NCBI RefSeq assembly: GCF_019900845.1 | Contig: NZ_CP074570.1 | Coordinates: 1,798,001 to 1,862,000 of the forward strand | Source of the DNA: Paraneptunicella aestuarii | GTDB taxonomy: Bacteria; Pseudomonadota; Gammaproteobacteria; Enterobacterales; Alteromonadaceae | Direction: 5' to 3' | Length of the DNA stretch: 64,000 bases | Shown here: positions 27,736 through 38,227 of the stretch, one piece after another | Numbering within the stretch: the first letter of the stretch is position 1 | How the letters are laid out: each line of letters begins with the position of its first letter | Translations under genes and position numbers: made by a program | Notes under the pieces: model-generated | What the model was told of the DNA's origin: nothing | The model's input: only the letters and a program-made list of their open reading frames with translations | Database searches by the model: none

Positions 27736-28428
27736 TTACGGTAATTTCAGCGTAAATACACTACCCCCAAGCGAACCACCATTCGCCAAATGAACGCTTC
27801 CCTTTTTATCGCCATTTATGTGAGCTTCTGCAATCATTCTAGCAAAAAAAAGTCCTAAACCTGTTCGACCACTACTAATATTGAAGTCGCGCATGTTAGT
27901 TTCATTGTTCTTTAGCATAATATCGGGATAACCCGGACCATCATCTTCAATAGTAATCACAAAATAGTCATCTTTCTCGTTTGCGTGTATCAATATTTCA
28001 TTATTACCGTATCGCATTGCATTAATAAGTACATCATTGAGCATAACATTAATGAGATCCGCATCCAGATACCAAGACATATCGTCTTCTGGCTTTTCAA
28101 CGGTCAACTTGATGTTTTTGTGGCTGATGTAGTTTTGATTCGCTGCAAAAAGTTCATCCAGAATATCTTCGACAAAGTGTTCCTGAATGTTTAACGGTAG
28201 CTGATCCAGCTTGACTCTATACAAGGAAAGTAGCTGTGCTAACCCGGTATTTAGCCTTGATGCTTCATATTGAACCGTAGCAATTTGATCGCCTTGCTTT
28301 GTTCCGACGGGAAAATATTCGCCCATGTTTTCAATGGATTGCATGAGCAGAAGCAACGAGTTCTTCATGTCGTGTACCGCCGAAGCGAGCACGGCAGAAA
28401 AATCTATACGGTTGTTGCGATCTGTCAT
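27736..28428 (-). CDS. Short cytoplasmic sensor histidine kinase
   Basis: 230 residues, with no membrane helix and no sensor domain. The phospho-acceptor helix carries His19 in SAVHDMKNSL, and the HATPase domain has the N box (DVLINAMRYG), G1 (DDGPGYP) and G2 (GRTGLGLFFA). It therefore looks catalytically complete but needs an external sensor or receiver partner. No response regulator is adjacent. The membrane-anchored coiled-coil gene downstream is the nearest candidate partner. Confidence 0.85.
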   Translation of the reverse strand: MTDRNNRIDFSAVLASAVHDMKNSLLLLMQSIENMGEYFPVGTKQGDQIATVQYEASRLNTGLAQLLSLYRVKLDQLPLNIQEHFVEDILDELFAANQNYISHKNIKLTVEKPEDDMSWYLDADLINVMLNDVLINAMRYGNNEILIHANEKDDYFVITIEDDGPGYPDIMLKNNETNMRDFNISSGRTGLGLFFARMIAEAHINGDKKGSVHLANGGSLGGSVFTLKLP

Positions 28429-28652
28429 GGTTACAAGGTTTTTGCTATTTCGAGTTCTATTAACCTGGTTATCTTATTGCGACTCTTAAGATGGGTCAAA
28501 CATAATCATTTTTATGTCGTTTTACGCCATAACTTATTATTTCAAAAGGCGAAAAATTGGGAAATGTGGAATTTTTTTTAAAAACTTATGGAATTAATTC
28601 TTCCGTAGGTATATATAATTTGCATAATAAAATTTAAAGAAAGAAGAGTTAG

Positions 28653-29639
<987 letters not shown>

Positions 29640-29663
29640 TCCGCAACAGCTCAGGCTAAATAA

Positions 29664-29707
29664 AAATGATGTGCTCAGGCTTTTAAGCAAGAAGCACATC
29701 ATTTAAT
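29664..29707. terminator. Bidirectional terminator-like hairpin between cysB and sdaA
   Basis: A perfect 12-bp stem AAATGATGTGCT (29664-29675) / AGCACATCATTT (29693-29704) encloses a smaller GGCTT/AAGC hairpin. The A/T ends act as T-tracts in each direction between the convergent genes. Confidence 0.7.
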
Positions 29708-29714
29708 TAGCGTT

Positions 29715-31088
29715 TTAACACTCAATAATATTCACAGCCAAACCGCCTCGAGCGGTTTCTTTGTATTTGGACTTCATGTCATTACCTGTGTCCCACATGG
29801 TTTTAATGACTTTATCCAGCGTGACTTTTTGCACACCTGTACCGCGTAATGCCAAGCGAGAGGCGTTAATCGCCTTGATTGCACCCATGGCATTACGTTC
29901 AATACAGGGAACCTGAACTAAACCGCCGACCGGATCACAGGTTAATCCCAAATTGTGCTCCATGCCGATTTCCGCAGCATTTTCTACTGAATCAGGAGAA
30001 CCTCCCAGGATTTCGGTTAATGCACCTGCTGCCATTGAACAGGCGACGCCGACTTCTCCCTGACAGCCTACTTCCGCGCCAGAAATAGACGCATTTTTCT
30101 TGTAAAGGATGCCGATGGCTGCGGCGCAGAGTAAAAAGCGCGCGGCTGTTTCTCGATCGACAGGACGAACAAATTTGTCGTAGTAACTGAGCACTGCTGG
30201 AATAATGCCCGCTGCTCCATTGGTGGGTGCGGTGACTACACGTCCGCCAGCGGCATTTTCTTCATTAACCGCCAATGCAAACATATTCACCCAGTCCATG
30301 GTTTGCATGGGATCTTGCGTTTTTTCATTACATAAACGGCGATATAAACCGGGTGCTCGGCGGGTGACTTTAAGCCCGCCTGGCAAAATACCTTCCGTTG
30401 TAATGCCGCGCTCTATACAAGCTTGCATCACTTGCCAGATAGACCAGAGCTTATCCAGCACTTGTTCTTTGGACTGAAAGACCTGCTCGTTTTTCATCAT
30501 TAGTGTGCTGATGCTGAATCCATTCTCTTTGCATTTACCAATAAGCTCTGCGGCGCTTTCAAAAGAATAGGGAACATCTTGCTCTGCGTGCTTTAACGCG
30601 GTTATTTTTTCTTGCTCGAAATCTTCCGCTTTAATAATAAAGCCGCCACCAATGGAGTAATAAGATTGGCAGGCCACTTCTTTCCCGGCTGAGAATGCAC
30701 GTAAGGTCATGCCATTGCTATGCAAAGGTAAGCATTTGCGACGATGAAAGACGATGGCATTTTCACGAGGAAATTGAATTGCCTGAGTGCCGTTTAGCAT
30801 TAGTTGTTCGGTATTCGCCACTGTAGCAAGCATTTGATCGACTTGATCGGCGTCTACGGTTTCTGGAGTTTCACCCAGTAAGCCTAGAATAACGGCTTTT
30901 CCAGTACCGTGCCCTTTGCCGGTTTGTCCCAGTGAACCAAAGAGTTCTACAGTGACACTATTCACTTGCTCAAAAAGCTCTTTGCGTTTGAGTACATTAA
31001 TAAAATCATGAGCTGCCCGCATGGGGCCGACAGTATGGGAGCTGGAAGGGCCAATCCCGATACTGAACATATCAAAAACACTTATCAT
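29715..31088 (-). CDS. sdaA: L-serine ammonia-lyase (iron-sulfur type)
   Basis: 457 residues. Deaminates L-serine to pyruvate with a 4Fe-4S cluster. The N-terminal beta domain shows [18 protein letters not shown]; the alpha domain carries the cluster cysteines in [18 protein letters not shown] and VQVPCIERN. The single-chain fused form is as in enterobacteria; sdaA and sdaB cannot be told apart by sequence alone. E. coli has the same pabB-nudL-sdaA order, which favours sdaA. Confidence 0.94.
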   Translation of the reverse strand: MISVFDMFSIGIGPSSSHTVGPMRAAHDFINVLKRKELFEQVNSVTVELFGSLGQTGKGHGTGKAVILGLLGETPETVDADQVDQMLATVANTEQLMLNGTQAIQFPRENAIVFHRRKCLPLHSNGMTLRAFSAGKEVACQSYYSIGGGFIIKAEDFEQEKITALKHAEQDVPYSFESAAELIGKCKENGFSISTLMMKNEQVFQSKEQVLDKLWSIWQVMQACIERGITTEGILPGGLKVTRRAPGLYRRLCNEKTQDPMQTMDWVNMFALAVNEENAAGGRVVTAPTNGAAGIIPAVLSYYDKFVRPVDRETAARFLLCAAAIGILYKKNASISGAEVGCQGEVGVACSMAAGALTEILGGSPDSVENAAEIGMEHNLGLTCDPVGGLVQVPCIERNAMGAIKAINASRLALRGTGVQKVTLDKVIKTMWDTGNDMKSKYKETARGGLAVNIIEC

Positions 31089-31242
31089 TGAAGTCGCAGG
31101 GTAGGTTACTTTAATCGTTTAATTGCTATTGTGGCTCGACAATGAGCAACGGGGAAGGCTGACCAGCGAAGCGACATAGTCTCTTACTGTAAAGATTTGT
31201 TTCTAAAGTGGTTTTCAGAGTAATGAAAGTTGCGCTTTGGGG

Positions 31243-31821
31243 TTATAAATTTTCAGTCAAATGGTTCGACAGAATTCTCACAAATGCCGCTGTCGCTCCC
31301 CAAATATAAGTATCTTCCCAGGGAATGAAGTAAATGGAGTAATCGACACCATTGCGATGCACGGGTTCTGCAATGTGGTTGCGCTTGTCGACCAAGTAAG
31401 ACAACGGAACTTCAAATACCTGCTCAACTTCATTCCGGTCGAGCTCCAGATCAAAATAAGGCTCGATTAAGCCAACATAGGGCGTGACCTCGTACCCTGA
31501 AACGGTGCGAAACGACTGCAAATTGCCAATAATCTTGGTGTACTGACGTGACAAACCGATTTCTTCTTCGGTTTCTCTTAAGGCCGTTTCTTTCAGGCAG
31601 CTATCGTAATCTTCGTGGCGTCCACCCGGAAAACAGATTTGTCCGGCATGGTGTTTTAAGTGAGAAGCACGCTTGGTGAACAGCACAGTTAACTCGTCCC
31701 GACAGACAACCGGGCAGAGCACTGCGGCTTTTTTTCCTGCTCGTCTGAGCGGAAAATCTTGTTCATCTTCAATTCTACGCAGGTGGTGAAACCGTTGTAA
31801 AAACTGCGCTTCGTTCATCAA
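31243..31821 (-). CDS. nudL: Nudix hydrolase, CoA pyrophosphatase type (NudL-like)
   Basis: 192 residues. The CoA-recognition motif LFTKRASHLKHHAGQICFPGG (first part of the NuCoA motif) is followed by the Nudix box ending RETEEEIGL. Such enzymes cleave CoA and its derivatives to 4'-phosphopantetheine and ADP. The start is MMNEAQF; the second Met is equally possible. Conserved neighbour of pabB and sdaA. Confidence 0.9.
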   Translation of the reverse strand: MMNEAQFLQRFHHLRRIEDEQDFPLRRAGKKAAVLCPVVCRDELTVLFTKRASHLKHHAGQICFPGGRHEDYDSCLKETALRETEEEIGLSRQYTKIIGNLQSFRTVSGYEVTPYVGLIEPYFDLELDRNEVEQVFEVPLSYLVDKRNHIAEPVHRNGVDYSIYFIPWEDTYIWGATAAFVRILSNHLTENL

Positions 31822-31857
31822 AGTGTTGTACCTCTAGACATTCATGTTTGTACTAAA

Positions 31858-33264
31858 TCATGGCTTCTGCTGTGTTGCCAGTAACGGCAGTATTTTAGCC
31901 ACTTTGTCTAATGTTTCCTGATATTCCAGTTCTGGTTTAGAGTCAGCTACAATGCCGCCGCCAGCCCAACAATATATGTTATTGTTTTCCAACAACAAGG
32001 TGCGTATGCAGATGTTGCTGTCCATATCTTGATTGATACCCAAGTAACCAATACTGCCACAATAAATATGACGATGATTCGGTTCCAACTCCTCAATAAT
32101 TTGCATCGCCCTTATTTTGGGAGCTCCAGTAATGGAACCGCCGGGAAATGCATCTTGTAGCAGTTGTAAGGGCGAACAATCTGATTTCAACTTCCCGGTG
32201 ACTGTGCTAACTAAATGATGAACCGCAGGAAAGCTTTCTATATCAAACAGTTTAGGCACGTTTACGCTTCCTGGCTGACAATTTTTACTCAAATCATTTC
32301 TCAGTAAATCGACAATCATCAGATTTTCAGCACGATCTTTAGGAGAGCTTTGCAATTCTTTTGCCATCTCTAAATCGTTTTGGGCTTCAGGCATTCTCGG
32401 ACGCGTGCCCTTTATGGGCTTGGTCTCGACAATGTTGTCTTTTACTGCAAGAAAACGCTCGGGCGAAATGCTTAAAATTGCACCATGTTGGGTATTCACA
32501 TAGGCCGAAAATGGTGCACTGTTGGCATTGCGTAGCATTTCATAGGCCATCCATTCATCACCGGAATATTCACTGGCAAAACGTTGTGCCATGTTAATCT
32601 GGTAGCAATCGCCCGCTAGCAAGTATTCATGAATACGGTTCAGGCAGGATATGTATTCTTCTTTACTTAGATTGCTGTGCCATTCTTTCTGCAATGTAAA
32701 TGGTTCAGCGTGCTCTTCCTGTTGCTCGATATTAAACAGCGATTCCAGATAGGTTTTGCTTGGGTGAGGGTAGTTGGGGTGATAACAGAAATAAAACCCA
32801 TTATTTGCTTTATCCTTAATAACCGACCAACTGTAAATGCCTACTTGCAATCCCGGCGTGTGATATTCATTGGCTGATACATTATCGACCTTTTCCAGTC
32901 CTTTGCCCCAGTCGTAACCAAAGTAGCCCATAGCGCCCACAATGAATGGTAGGTGAGTATCGGGATTCGATGTGTTTTCAAATAACCTGTTTTGAACCGC
33001 AGTGATTGTGTCTATAACGCTTAATGCTTCAACATCAGGCAACGGGAATTTGGAGTCCAACTGGCAATGTTCTTGTTCAATGGTAATAGTCGCAATGGGT
33101 TCTGCGACAAAAATATCAAAGCGTGCGTCCTGATGTTGGCTCTGGGTTGAATCCAGTAAAATTGCCCCCGTTAATTGCCTAAAAGGCTTAAATAATTGGG
33201 TGATATCGACATCAATGTTTGTTTTGATGCCGGATGCAAGTTGTTGTATCTGAATCTTATGCAT
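31858..33264 (-). CDS. pabB: Aminodeoxychorismate synthase component I
   Basis: 468 residues. Chorismate-binding domain in the C-terminal two thirds: SPERFLAV, the active-site lysine motif PIKGTRPR, RNDLSKNC and GGSITGAPKIRAMQ. The N-terminal segment corresponds to the PabB/TrpE tryptophan-pocket domain. It makes 4-amino-4-deoxychorismate for folate with the glutamine amidotransferase PabA, not encoded here. Length and the nudL neighbour fit PabB rather than TrpE. Confidence 0.93.
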   Translation of the reverse strand: MHKIQIQQLASGIKTNIDVDITQLFKPFRQLTGAILLDSTQSQHQDARFDIFVAEPIATITIEQEHCQLDSKFPLPDVEALSVIDTITAVQNRLFENTSNPDTHLPFIVGAMGYFGYDWGKGLEKVDNVSANEYHTPGLQVGIYSWSVIKDKANNGFYFCYHPNYPHPSKTYLESLFNIEQQEEHAEPFTLQKEWHSNLSKEEYISCLNRIHEYLLAGDCYQINMAQRFASEYSGDEWMAYEMLRNANSAPFSAYVNTQHGAILSISPERFLAVKDNIVETKPIKGTRPRMPEAQNDLEMAKELQSSPKDRAENLMIVDLLRNDLSKNCQPGSVNVPKLFDIESFPAVHHLVSTVTGKLKSDCSPLQLLQDAFPGGSITGAPKIRAMQIIEELEPNHRHIYCGSIGYLGINQDMDSNICIRTLLLENNNIYCWAGGGIVADSKPELEYQETLDKVAKILPLLATQQKP

Positions 33265-33671
33265 TAATTTTCTTAAATCGATCTAAAGCGGCACTTTTTG
33301 TTTTTCTTGTTAAGTCACTCGTTGAATCACTTGCTCTGTATGGTTTAAGTCTGGCCTGCGTGCCGGAAATAAAGCATGGTGCGACTGTGATTTGAACAAG
33401 GAAAAAGTGCGTTTGTCATGGAGCATGAAAGGCAAGCAGGTTATCATATTGTGCTATTACTTAGAAACACGCAGTGGAGATAGGAATTCGTTTTGCGTAA
33501 AGGTTTCTCGGCGAGTGAGTTGTTGAGCTATCTTTCAGGATTAACTAAAGAGCAAATTCCTATCTCAAATTCAGGGTTAAAGCTCTTTTCTATCTATTTC
33601 TACCTAAGTGATAGACAGTCTGAGTTTTAAGCCGAATGTTAGGCAATCATGATATTTTTTACGAGGCACAC
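33265..33671. other. Divergent gap between pabB and fumarase
   Basis: 407 bp. It holds a perfect 12-bp inverted repeat (GAGATAGGAATT at 33477-33488 and AATTCCTATCTC at 33555-33566) and a 45-codon open frame at 33493-33630, listed separately. The fumarase ribosome-binding site is GAGG at 33663-33666. No RNA gene is recognisable. Confidence 0.5.
33493..33630 (+). CDS. Doubtful 45-residue small open frame
   Basis: A TTG start is preceded by AGGA at about 8 bases, with a stop at 33628-33630 just before the fumarase leader. The predicted peptide (MRKGFSASELLSYLSGL...) is amphipathic with a hydrophobic patch near the C-terminus. No family is recognised. An in-frame TAG lies 12 bases upstream, so the frame cannot extend. 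It overlaps the 12-bp inverted repeat. It may be a leader peptide or chance. Confidence 0.2.
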   Translation: MRKGFSASELLSYLSGLTKEQIPISNSGLKLFSIYFYLSDRQSEF

Positions 33672-35201
33672 ATGACCGTTATTCGTCAACAGGACTTTAT
33701 TGACAGCATCGAAGATGCTTTGCAATTCATCTCCTATTATCACCCTCTTGATTACGTTAAAGCTGTGGAAAAGGCTTATGAGAAGGAGCAAAGTCAGGCG
33801 GCTAAAGACGCAATGGCGCAAATTCTCATTAACTCTCGCATGTCTGCCGAAGGTAAACGTCCTATTTGTCAGGACACGGGTATCGTTACCTGCTTCGTGA
33901 AAGTGGGAATGGGCGTGCAATGGGATAAAACCGATATGACGGTACAGGAAATGGTGGACGAAGGCACTCGCCGCGCATACACCAACCCTGACAACCCGCT
34001 TCGTGCATCCATTGTTGCGGATCCTGCGGGTAGCCGTACCAACACCAAAGACAATACGCCAGCCGTTGTGCATATTGATCTGGTTCCTGGTGACGAGATT
34101 GAAGTGATGATCGCTGCGAAAGGCGGCGGTTCAGAGAACAAATCCAAAATGGTCATGCTTAACCCAAGCGATTCGATTGCAGATTGGGTTGTTAAAACCT
34201 TGCCAAGTATGGGCGCTGGATGGTGTCCGCCAGGCATGTTAGGTATTGGTATTGGTGGTACAGCAGAGAAAGCTGCGGTATTGGCAAAAGAAAGTTTGAT
34301 GGATCCTGTTGATATTCAGGAATTAATGGATCGCGGCGCGGAAACCACAGAAGAAAAACTGCGTTTGGAAATCTTCGACAAGGTCAACAAACTGGGTATT
34401 GGCGCTCAAGGTTTGGGCGGCTTAACTACGGTTGTTGATATTAAAATTAAATCCGTTCCAACTCATGCTGCATCCAAACCGGTTGTGATGATCCCGAACT
34501 GTGCGGCAACGCGCCATGTTCATTTCCATTTGGATGGTAGCGGCCCTGCTGAATTGAAAGCGCCCAAGTTGGAAGATTGGCCAGAAGTGACTTGGGAAGT
34601 GGGTGAGAATACTCGTCGTGTGAATGTTGATACCTTGACCCCAGCAGACATTCAAGAATGGAAAATGGGCGAAACTGTTCTGTTGTCAGGCACAATTCTG
34701 ACTGGGCGTGATGCGGCTCATAAACGCATTCAAACCATGCTGGAAAGCGGTGAAGGATTGCCAGAAGGCGTCGATTTCACCAATAAACTCATTTACTACG
34801 TAGGCCCGGTTGATGCAGTCGGTGACGAAGTGGTTGGCCCCGCTGGCCCTACAACAGCAACTCGTATGGATAAATTCACTGATATGATGCTGGAGCAAAC
34901 CGGCCTTATCGGCATGATCGGTAAAGCTGAGCGTGGCCCTGCGGCGGTAGAAAGCATCGCGAAGCACAAGTCTGTTTACCTAATGGCGATTGGTGGTGCG
35001 GCGTATCTGGTTTCTAAAGCCATCAAGAAAGCGCGTGTTGTTGCGTTTGAAGACTTGGGAATGGAAGCGATTTATGAGTTTGAAGTGGAAGATATGCCCG
35101 TCACCGTAGCGGTAGATAGCACGGGTGCTAACGCGCATGAAACTGGCCCTGCGATTTGGAAAGCGAAAATCGAAGAGTTAGACAAGGCGCTGAGCAAATA
35201 G
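33672..35201 (+). CDS. Fumarate hydratase class I
   Basis: 509 residues from the ATG at 33672, preceded by GAGG at good spacing; the upstream start at 33636 lacks this. Oxygen-sensitive 4Fe-4S fumarase interconverting fumarate and malate in the TCA cycle. Cluster-region cysteines are in PICQDTG, GWCPPGMLG and PNCAATRHVHF. The C-terminal beta domain has VGPVDAVGDEVVGPAGPTTATR. Long single-chain type, as E. coli FumA/FumB. Terminator follows. Confidence 0.95.
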   Translation: MTVIRQQDFIDSIEDALQFISYYHPLDYVKAVEKAYEKEQSQAAKDAMAQILINSRMSAEGKRPICQDTGIVTCFVKVGMGVQWDKTDMTVQEMVDEGTRRAYTNPDNPLRASIVADPAGSRTNTKDNTPAVVHIDLVPGDEIEVMIAAKGGGSENKSKMVMLNPSDSIADWVVKTLPSMGAGWCPPGMLGIGIGGTAEKAAVLAKESLMDPVDIQELMDRGAETTEEKLRLEIFDKVNKLGIGAQGLGGLTTVVDIKIKSVPTHAASKPVVMIPNCAATRHVHFHLDGSGPAELKAPKLEDWPEVTWEVGENTRRVNVDTLTPADIQEWKMGETVLLSGTILTGRDAAHKRIQTMLESGEGLPEGVDFTNKLIYYVGPVDAVGDEVVGPAGPTTATRMDKFTDMMLEQTGLIGMIGKAERGPAAVESIAKHKSVYLMAIGGAAYLVSKAIKKARVVAFEDLGMEAIYEFEVEDMPVTVAVDSTGANAHETGPAIWKAKIEELDKALSK

Positions 35202-35260
35202 TCCAAGCATTATTTTCAACTCATTGAAAATCAAATAAAAACAATCAGGTCATTGATTGA

Positions 35261-35301
35261 AAAAGCGAGTTTGTTAGACAATAACGGCTCGCTTTTGTTT
35301 T
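35261..35301 (+). terminator. Terminator of the fumarase gene
   Basis: AAAAGCGAG (35261-35269) pairs with CTCGCTTTT (35288-35296), followed by GTTTT; the loop is 18 bases. Confidence 0.8.
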
Positions 35302-35338
35302 GAACATCATACTGAACTAACCAGGAACGAAAACCTTC

Positions 35339-36811
35339 ATGTCTGAACTTGTCATTGTGATCATTGCCGTTATTGCCTTAGCCAGTGGACTTGCTATTGG
35401 CATGCTGATACAGCGCCAAAAGCAATCTCAGCTATTACAAGGGGAAGCGGAGAAGTTACAGCAAACTCACTTGAATATGGCATCTATTGAAAAGGAACGC
35501 TCTTTTCTACAGCAACAGGTACAGGCAATGAAAATGGATATGGAGCGTATTCAGGATGAAATATCCGATATGCGCCATCGAAACACGGAGTTGGAGAAAG
35601 ATAACGCTCGGTTTCAAGAACAGGCTTCGCAAGTGCCAGTCCTTAAAGAACAAAGTGCTCATTGGCAGCAACGCTATGAGAATAGCCAACAGGCTGTGGC
35701 TGAGTTAGACAGCCAACTGCAAGCCGCACTTGCGAAGCATGCACAGGAAAATAAAGCCAACGAAGAAAAGCTGGAATTGCTAAAGCAGGCAGAAGTTCAG
35801 CTACAAACGCAATTTGAGAACCTGGCGAACAAGATTTTCCAACAGAAATCCGAGAAGTTTGCGGAAACCAACAAAGCTGGAATGGACGCCTTGCTCACGC
35901 CATTAAAAGAGCAGATAGAAAGCTTCAAAAAGCAGGTGTCGGATCAGCATATCCGTGATGGTCAGGAAAGAGCGTCACTTAAAACCGAAATTTTGAATTT
36001 GCGTGAACTGAATCAGAAGATCACGCATGAAGCCGCCGCATTAACCAAAGCCTTGAAAGGCGACAACAAACAGCAAGGTAACTGGGGTGAAGTGGTATTA
36101 GAGCGCATTTTAGCGGAATCCGGTTTGCGTGAAGGCCATGAATTCGATACGCAGGGGCAGTTTAAAGATGAGCATGGCAAAGCCTTTAAACCGGATGTGG
36201 TTGTGCATTTGCCTCATGATAAAGACGTTATTATCGACTCCAAAGTGTCGTTGAGTGCTTATGAGCAATACTTCAATACCGAAGATGCAGAGTTAAAGAA
36301 AAGCTTCCTCAAGGAACATGTCAGCTCCATTCGCACCCATATTAAAGAGTTGAGTAAAAAGGATTATCAGAAGTTATCAGGCATCAAAACATTGGATTAT
36401 GTGTTGATGTTTGTACCAGTGGAGCCGGCTTATTTGCTGGCGATCGACCAAGAGCCGGATTTGATTAAATTGGCAATGGACTCGAATATTATGCTGGTTA
36501 GCCCAACTAACCTGATGGTGGCGTTACGCACTATCAATAATATTTGGCAGTATGAATATCAGAATCAAAATGCGCAGCAAATCGCAGAGAAAGCCGCGGC
36601 TTTGTACGACAAGTTTCATGGATTTGTCTCAGATATGGAAAAACTGGGGGACAATTTGGGAACCGTGCAGAAGCGTTATGATGAGGCTTGTAAGAAGTTG
36701 TATTCAGGAAGAGGCAATCTGGTTCGTCGTGCCGAAGAGTTTCGAAATCTGGGTGTTCAAACATCCAAAAAACTGGATAAAAACTTGTTAGAACAAGCAG
36801 ATGATGAGTAG
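35339..36811 (+). CDS. rmuC: RmuC family protein
   Basis: 490 residues. One N-terminal membrane helix (about 3-24), a long coiled coil (about 30-165) with many Q/E/K, then the RmuC domain. The domain shows ALTKALKGDNKQQGNWGEVVLERIL, DVIIDSKVSLSAYEQY and FVPVEPAYLLAI, a restriction-endonuclease-like fold. RmuC limits recombination between short inverted repeats in E. coli. Monocistronic. Confidence 0.93.
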   Translation: MSELVIVIIAVIALASGLAIGMLIQRQKQSQLLQGEAEKLQQTHLNMASIEKERSFLQQQVQAMKMDMERIQDEISDMRHRNTELEKDNARFQEQASQVPVLKEQSAHWQQRYENSQQAVAELDSQLQAALAKHAQENKANEEKLELLKQAEVQLQTQFENLANKIFQQKSEKFAETNKAGMDALLTPLKEQIESFKKQVSDQHIRDGQERASLKTEILNLRELNQKITHEAAALTKALKGDNKQQGNWGEVVLERILAESGLREGHEFDTQGQFKDEHGKAFKPDVVVHLPHDKDVIIDSKVSLSAYEQYFNTEDAELKKSFLKEHVSSIRTHIKELSKKDYQKLSGIKTLDYVLMFVPVEPAYLLAIDQEPDLIKLAMDSNIMLVSPTNLMVALRTINNIWQYEYQNQNAQQIAEKAAALYDKFHGFVSDMEKLGDNLGTVQKRYDEACKKLYSGRGNLVRRAEEFRNLGVQTSKKLDKNLLEQADDE

Positions 36812-36953
36812 CGCTTTTTCTTGCCATAGAGTACAACAGGATGGAAATCCGCTATACAAATCATAAATTTGCGTCTATTGTCGCTTTTGTACCCATTTGA
36901 GTTTGAAAGGAAGTGATTCGGCTGGTTGAAATGCTGATCCAGAGTATGTCCAG

Positions 36954-37511
36954 ATGAACAAAATTAAGCTGATGGAAATATTAGCCAGAATTCCCTTGTT
37001 TGCAGGGCTATCGCCTGCTGAACGGGAAGTTTTGCTCAAGATGACTCGAAACATAAAGCGTATTAAGGAAGAAAAGATACTTATCAAGGAAGGGGCTCAT
37101 GAGCCTTTTTTCTACATCATTTTAGCGGGCAACGCTGAAGTTCTTCATAAAGGAAAGATTATCGGTAATCTTCATCCAGGTCAGTTTATCGGTGAAGTGG
37201 GATTTATCTGTAAAGAACCCCGATCAGCCACTGTGATAGCCAAGGAAAATATGGTGGTAATGCTGATTAATTCCGATGATTTCCGCAAGCTGCCCTCCCG
37301 TGTTCGTGAATCCATTAAAGACAAGATTATCTCCGGCCTGGTTGAGCGCGTGACCAAAATGAATACCAACACGATCCGCTATGAAGACCAAATCGACGAG
37401 CTCAAAGTGAAAGTGAAGAATTATGAGGAAGATCCTCGTTTGCAAGGGCGAGGCAGTGTGTTTGATAAGCAAGCGGACGTAGCAACCAAAGAAGGCAAGG
37501 ATATCCGATGA
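36954..37511 (+). CDS. Cyclic-nucleotide-binding domain protein without output domain
   Basis: 185 residues. Residues about 10-125 form a cNMP-binding beta-roll with the phosphate-binding cassette FIGEVGFICKEPRSATVIA (Glu and Arg retained). A helical C-terminal tail of about 60 residues carries no HTH or enzyme. The stop overlaps the start of the following lipoprotein gene by 4 bp (ATGA), so the two are translationally coupled. The ligand (cAMP or other) cannot be decided. Confidence 0.85.
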   Translation: MNKIKLMEILARIPLFAGLSPAEREVLLKMTRNIKRIKEEKILIKEGAHEPFFYIILAGNAEVLHKGKIIGNLHPGQFIGEVGFICKEPRSATVIAKENMVVMLINSDDFRKLPSRVRESIKDKIISGLVERVTKMNTNTIRYEDQIDELKVKVKNYEEDPRLQGRGSVFDKQADVATKEGKDIR

Positions 37512-38203
37512 CGGTATTTTCCTCACACTTAACCAAGCGATATTCTATCGCTGCTTTCTCTGTTATTGCCGCTGGTGGCCTTTGGGGATGCGCTTCTGCT
37601 CCCAAGCCTGAAATTAGAGTGACCGATTCTTATCAATTTAATTTTTCCTCAAAATCGGGAAGTAGTCTTTGGCAGAAAACCTTGAATAAGGGATTGTGTC
37701 AGGTACAGGTGAGTGCCCAGTTTGACAAGGTGTACACCCAAAGTGCCCGTGAAGCCGTTATTGAAGCAGAAAGCACGCAAGATGCTCCAGATAGCATGAG
37801 CATTCCATACCTTCGTTTGTCATTGATGAATGATGAAGCTCACAACAAACCGCATAACGAACAACAAAAGCACTTTTCGTTAACTGCTCAATACGATGCC
37901 GACAGCTCACAAGTACGGTTTTATTTGTCGCATGCAAACGGTGGCGGTGAATATCTGCCTTATACTACTCGTTTGCAACAAGGGTTTTCTATTCTTATGC
38001 AGCCTTTTGCTAAAGGCGATATTGGTTTGAATGTGACGGATGCCGCTGTATTGAACTCTTCCGCTAACCAGGCAGGGTATAATGCACAAGAGCCAGTCAA
38101 GTACCATGCTTACCCTGAGTTTTTAGCGCAAAAGGTGCTGCTTGAAGTGTTTGCTTCTGATGTCGAGGTTACGCTTTTGGATGTTATAACCGGATGTGAG
38201 TAG
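37508..38203 (+). CDS. Lipoprotein of unknown function
   Basis: 231 residues. An N-terminal signal peptide ends in a lipobox LWGC (Cys near residue 28), followed by ASAPKP. The rest is beta-rich by inspection, with one further Cys near the N-terminal part (GLCQVQVS) and one at the C-terminus. No domain is recognised. Coupled to the cyclic-nucleotide-binding gene by a 4-bp overlap. Confidence 0.75.
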   Translation: MTVFSSHLTKRYSIAAFSVIAAGGLWGCASAPKPEIRVTDSYQFNFSSKSGSSLWQKTLNKGLCQVQVSAQFDKVYTQSAREAVIEAESTQDAPDSMSIPYLRLSLMNDEAHNKPHNEQQKHFSLTAQYDADSSQVRFYLSHANGGGEYLPYTTRLQQGFSILMQPFAKGDIGLNVTDAAVLNSSANQAGYNAQEPVKYHAYPEFLAQKVLLEVFASDVEVTLLDVITGCE

Positions 38204-38227
38204 GCGTTTTGGGTTATAACTACAAAG

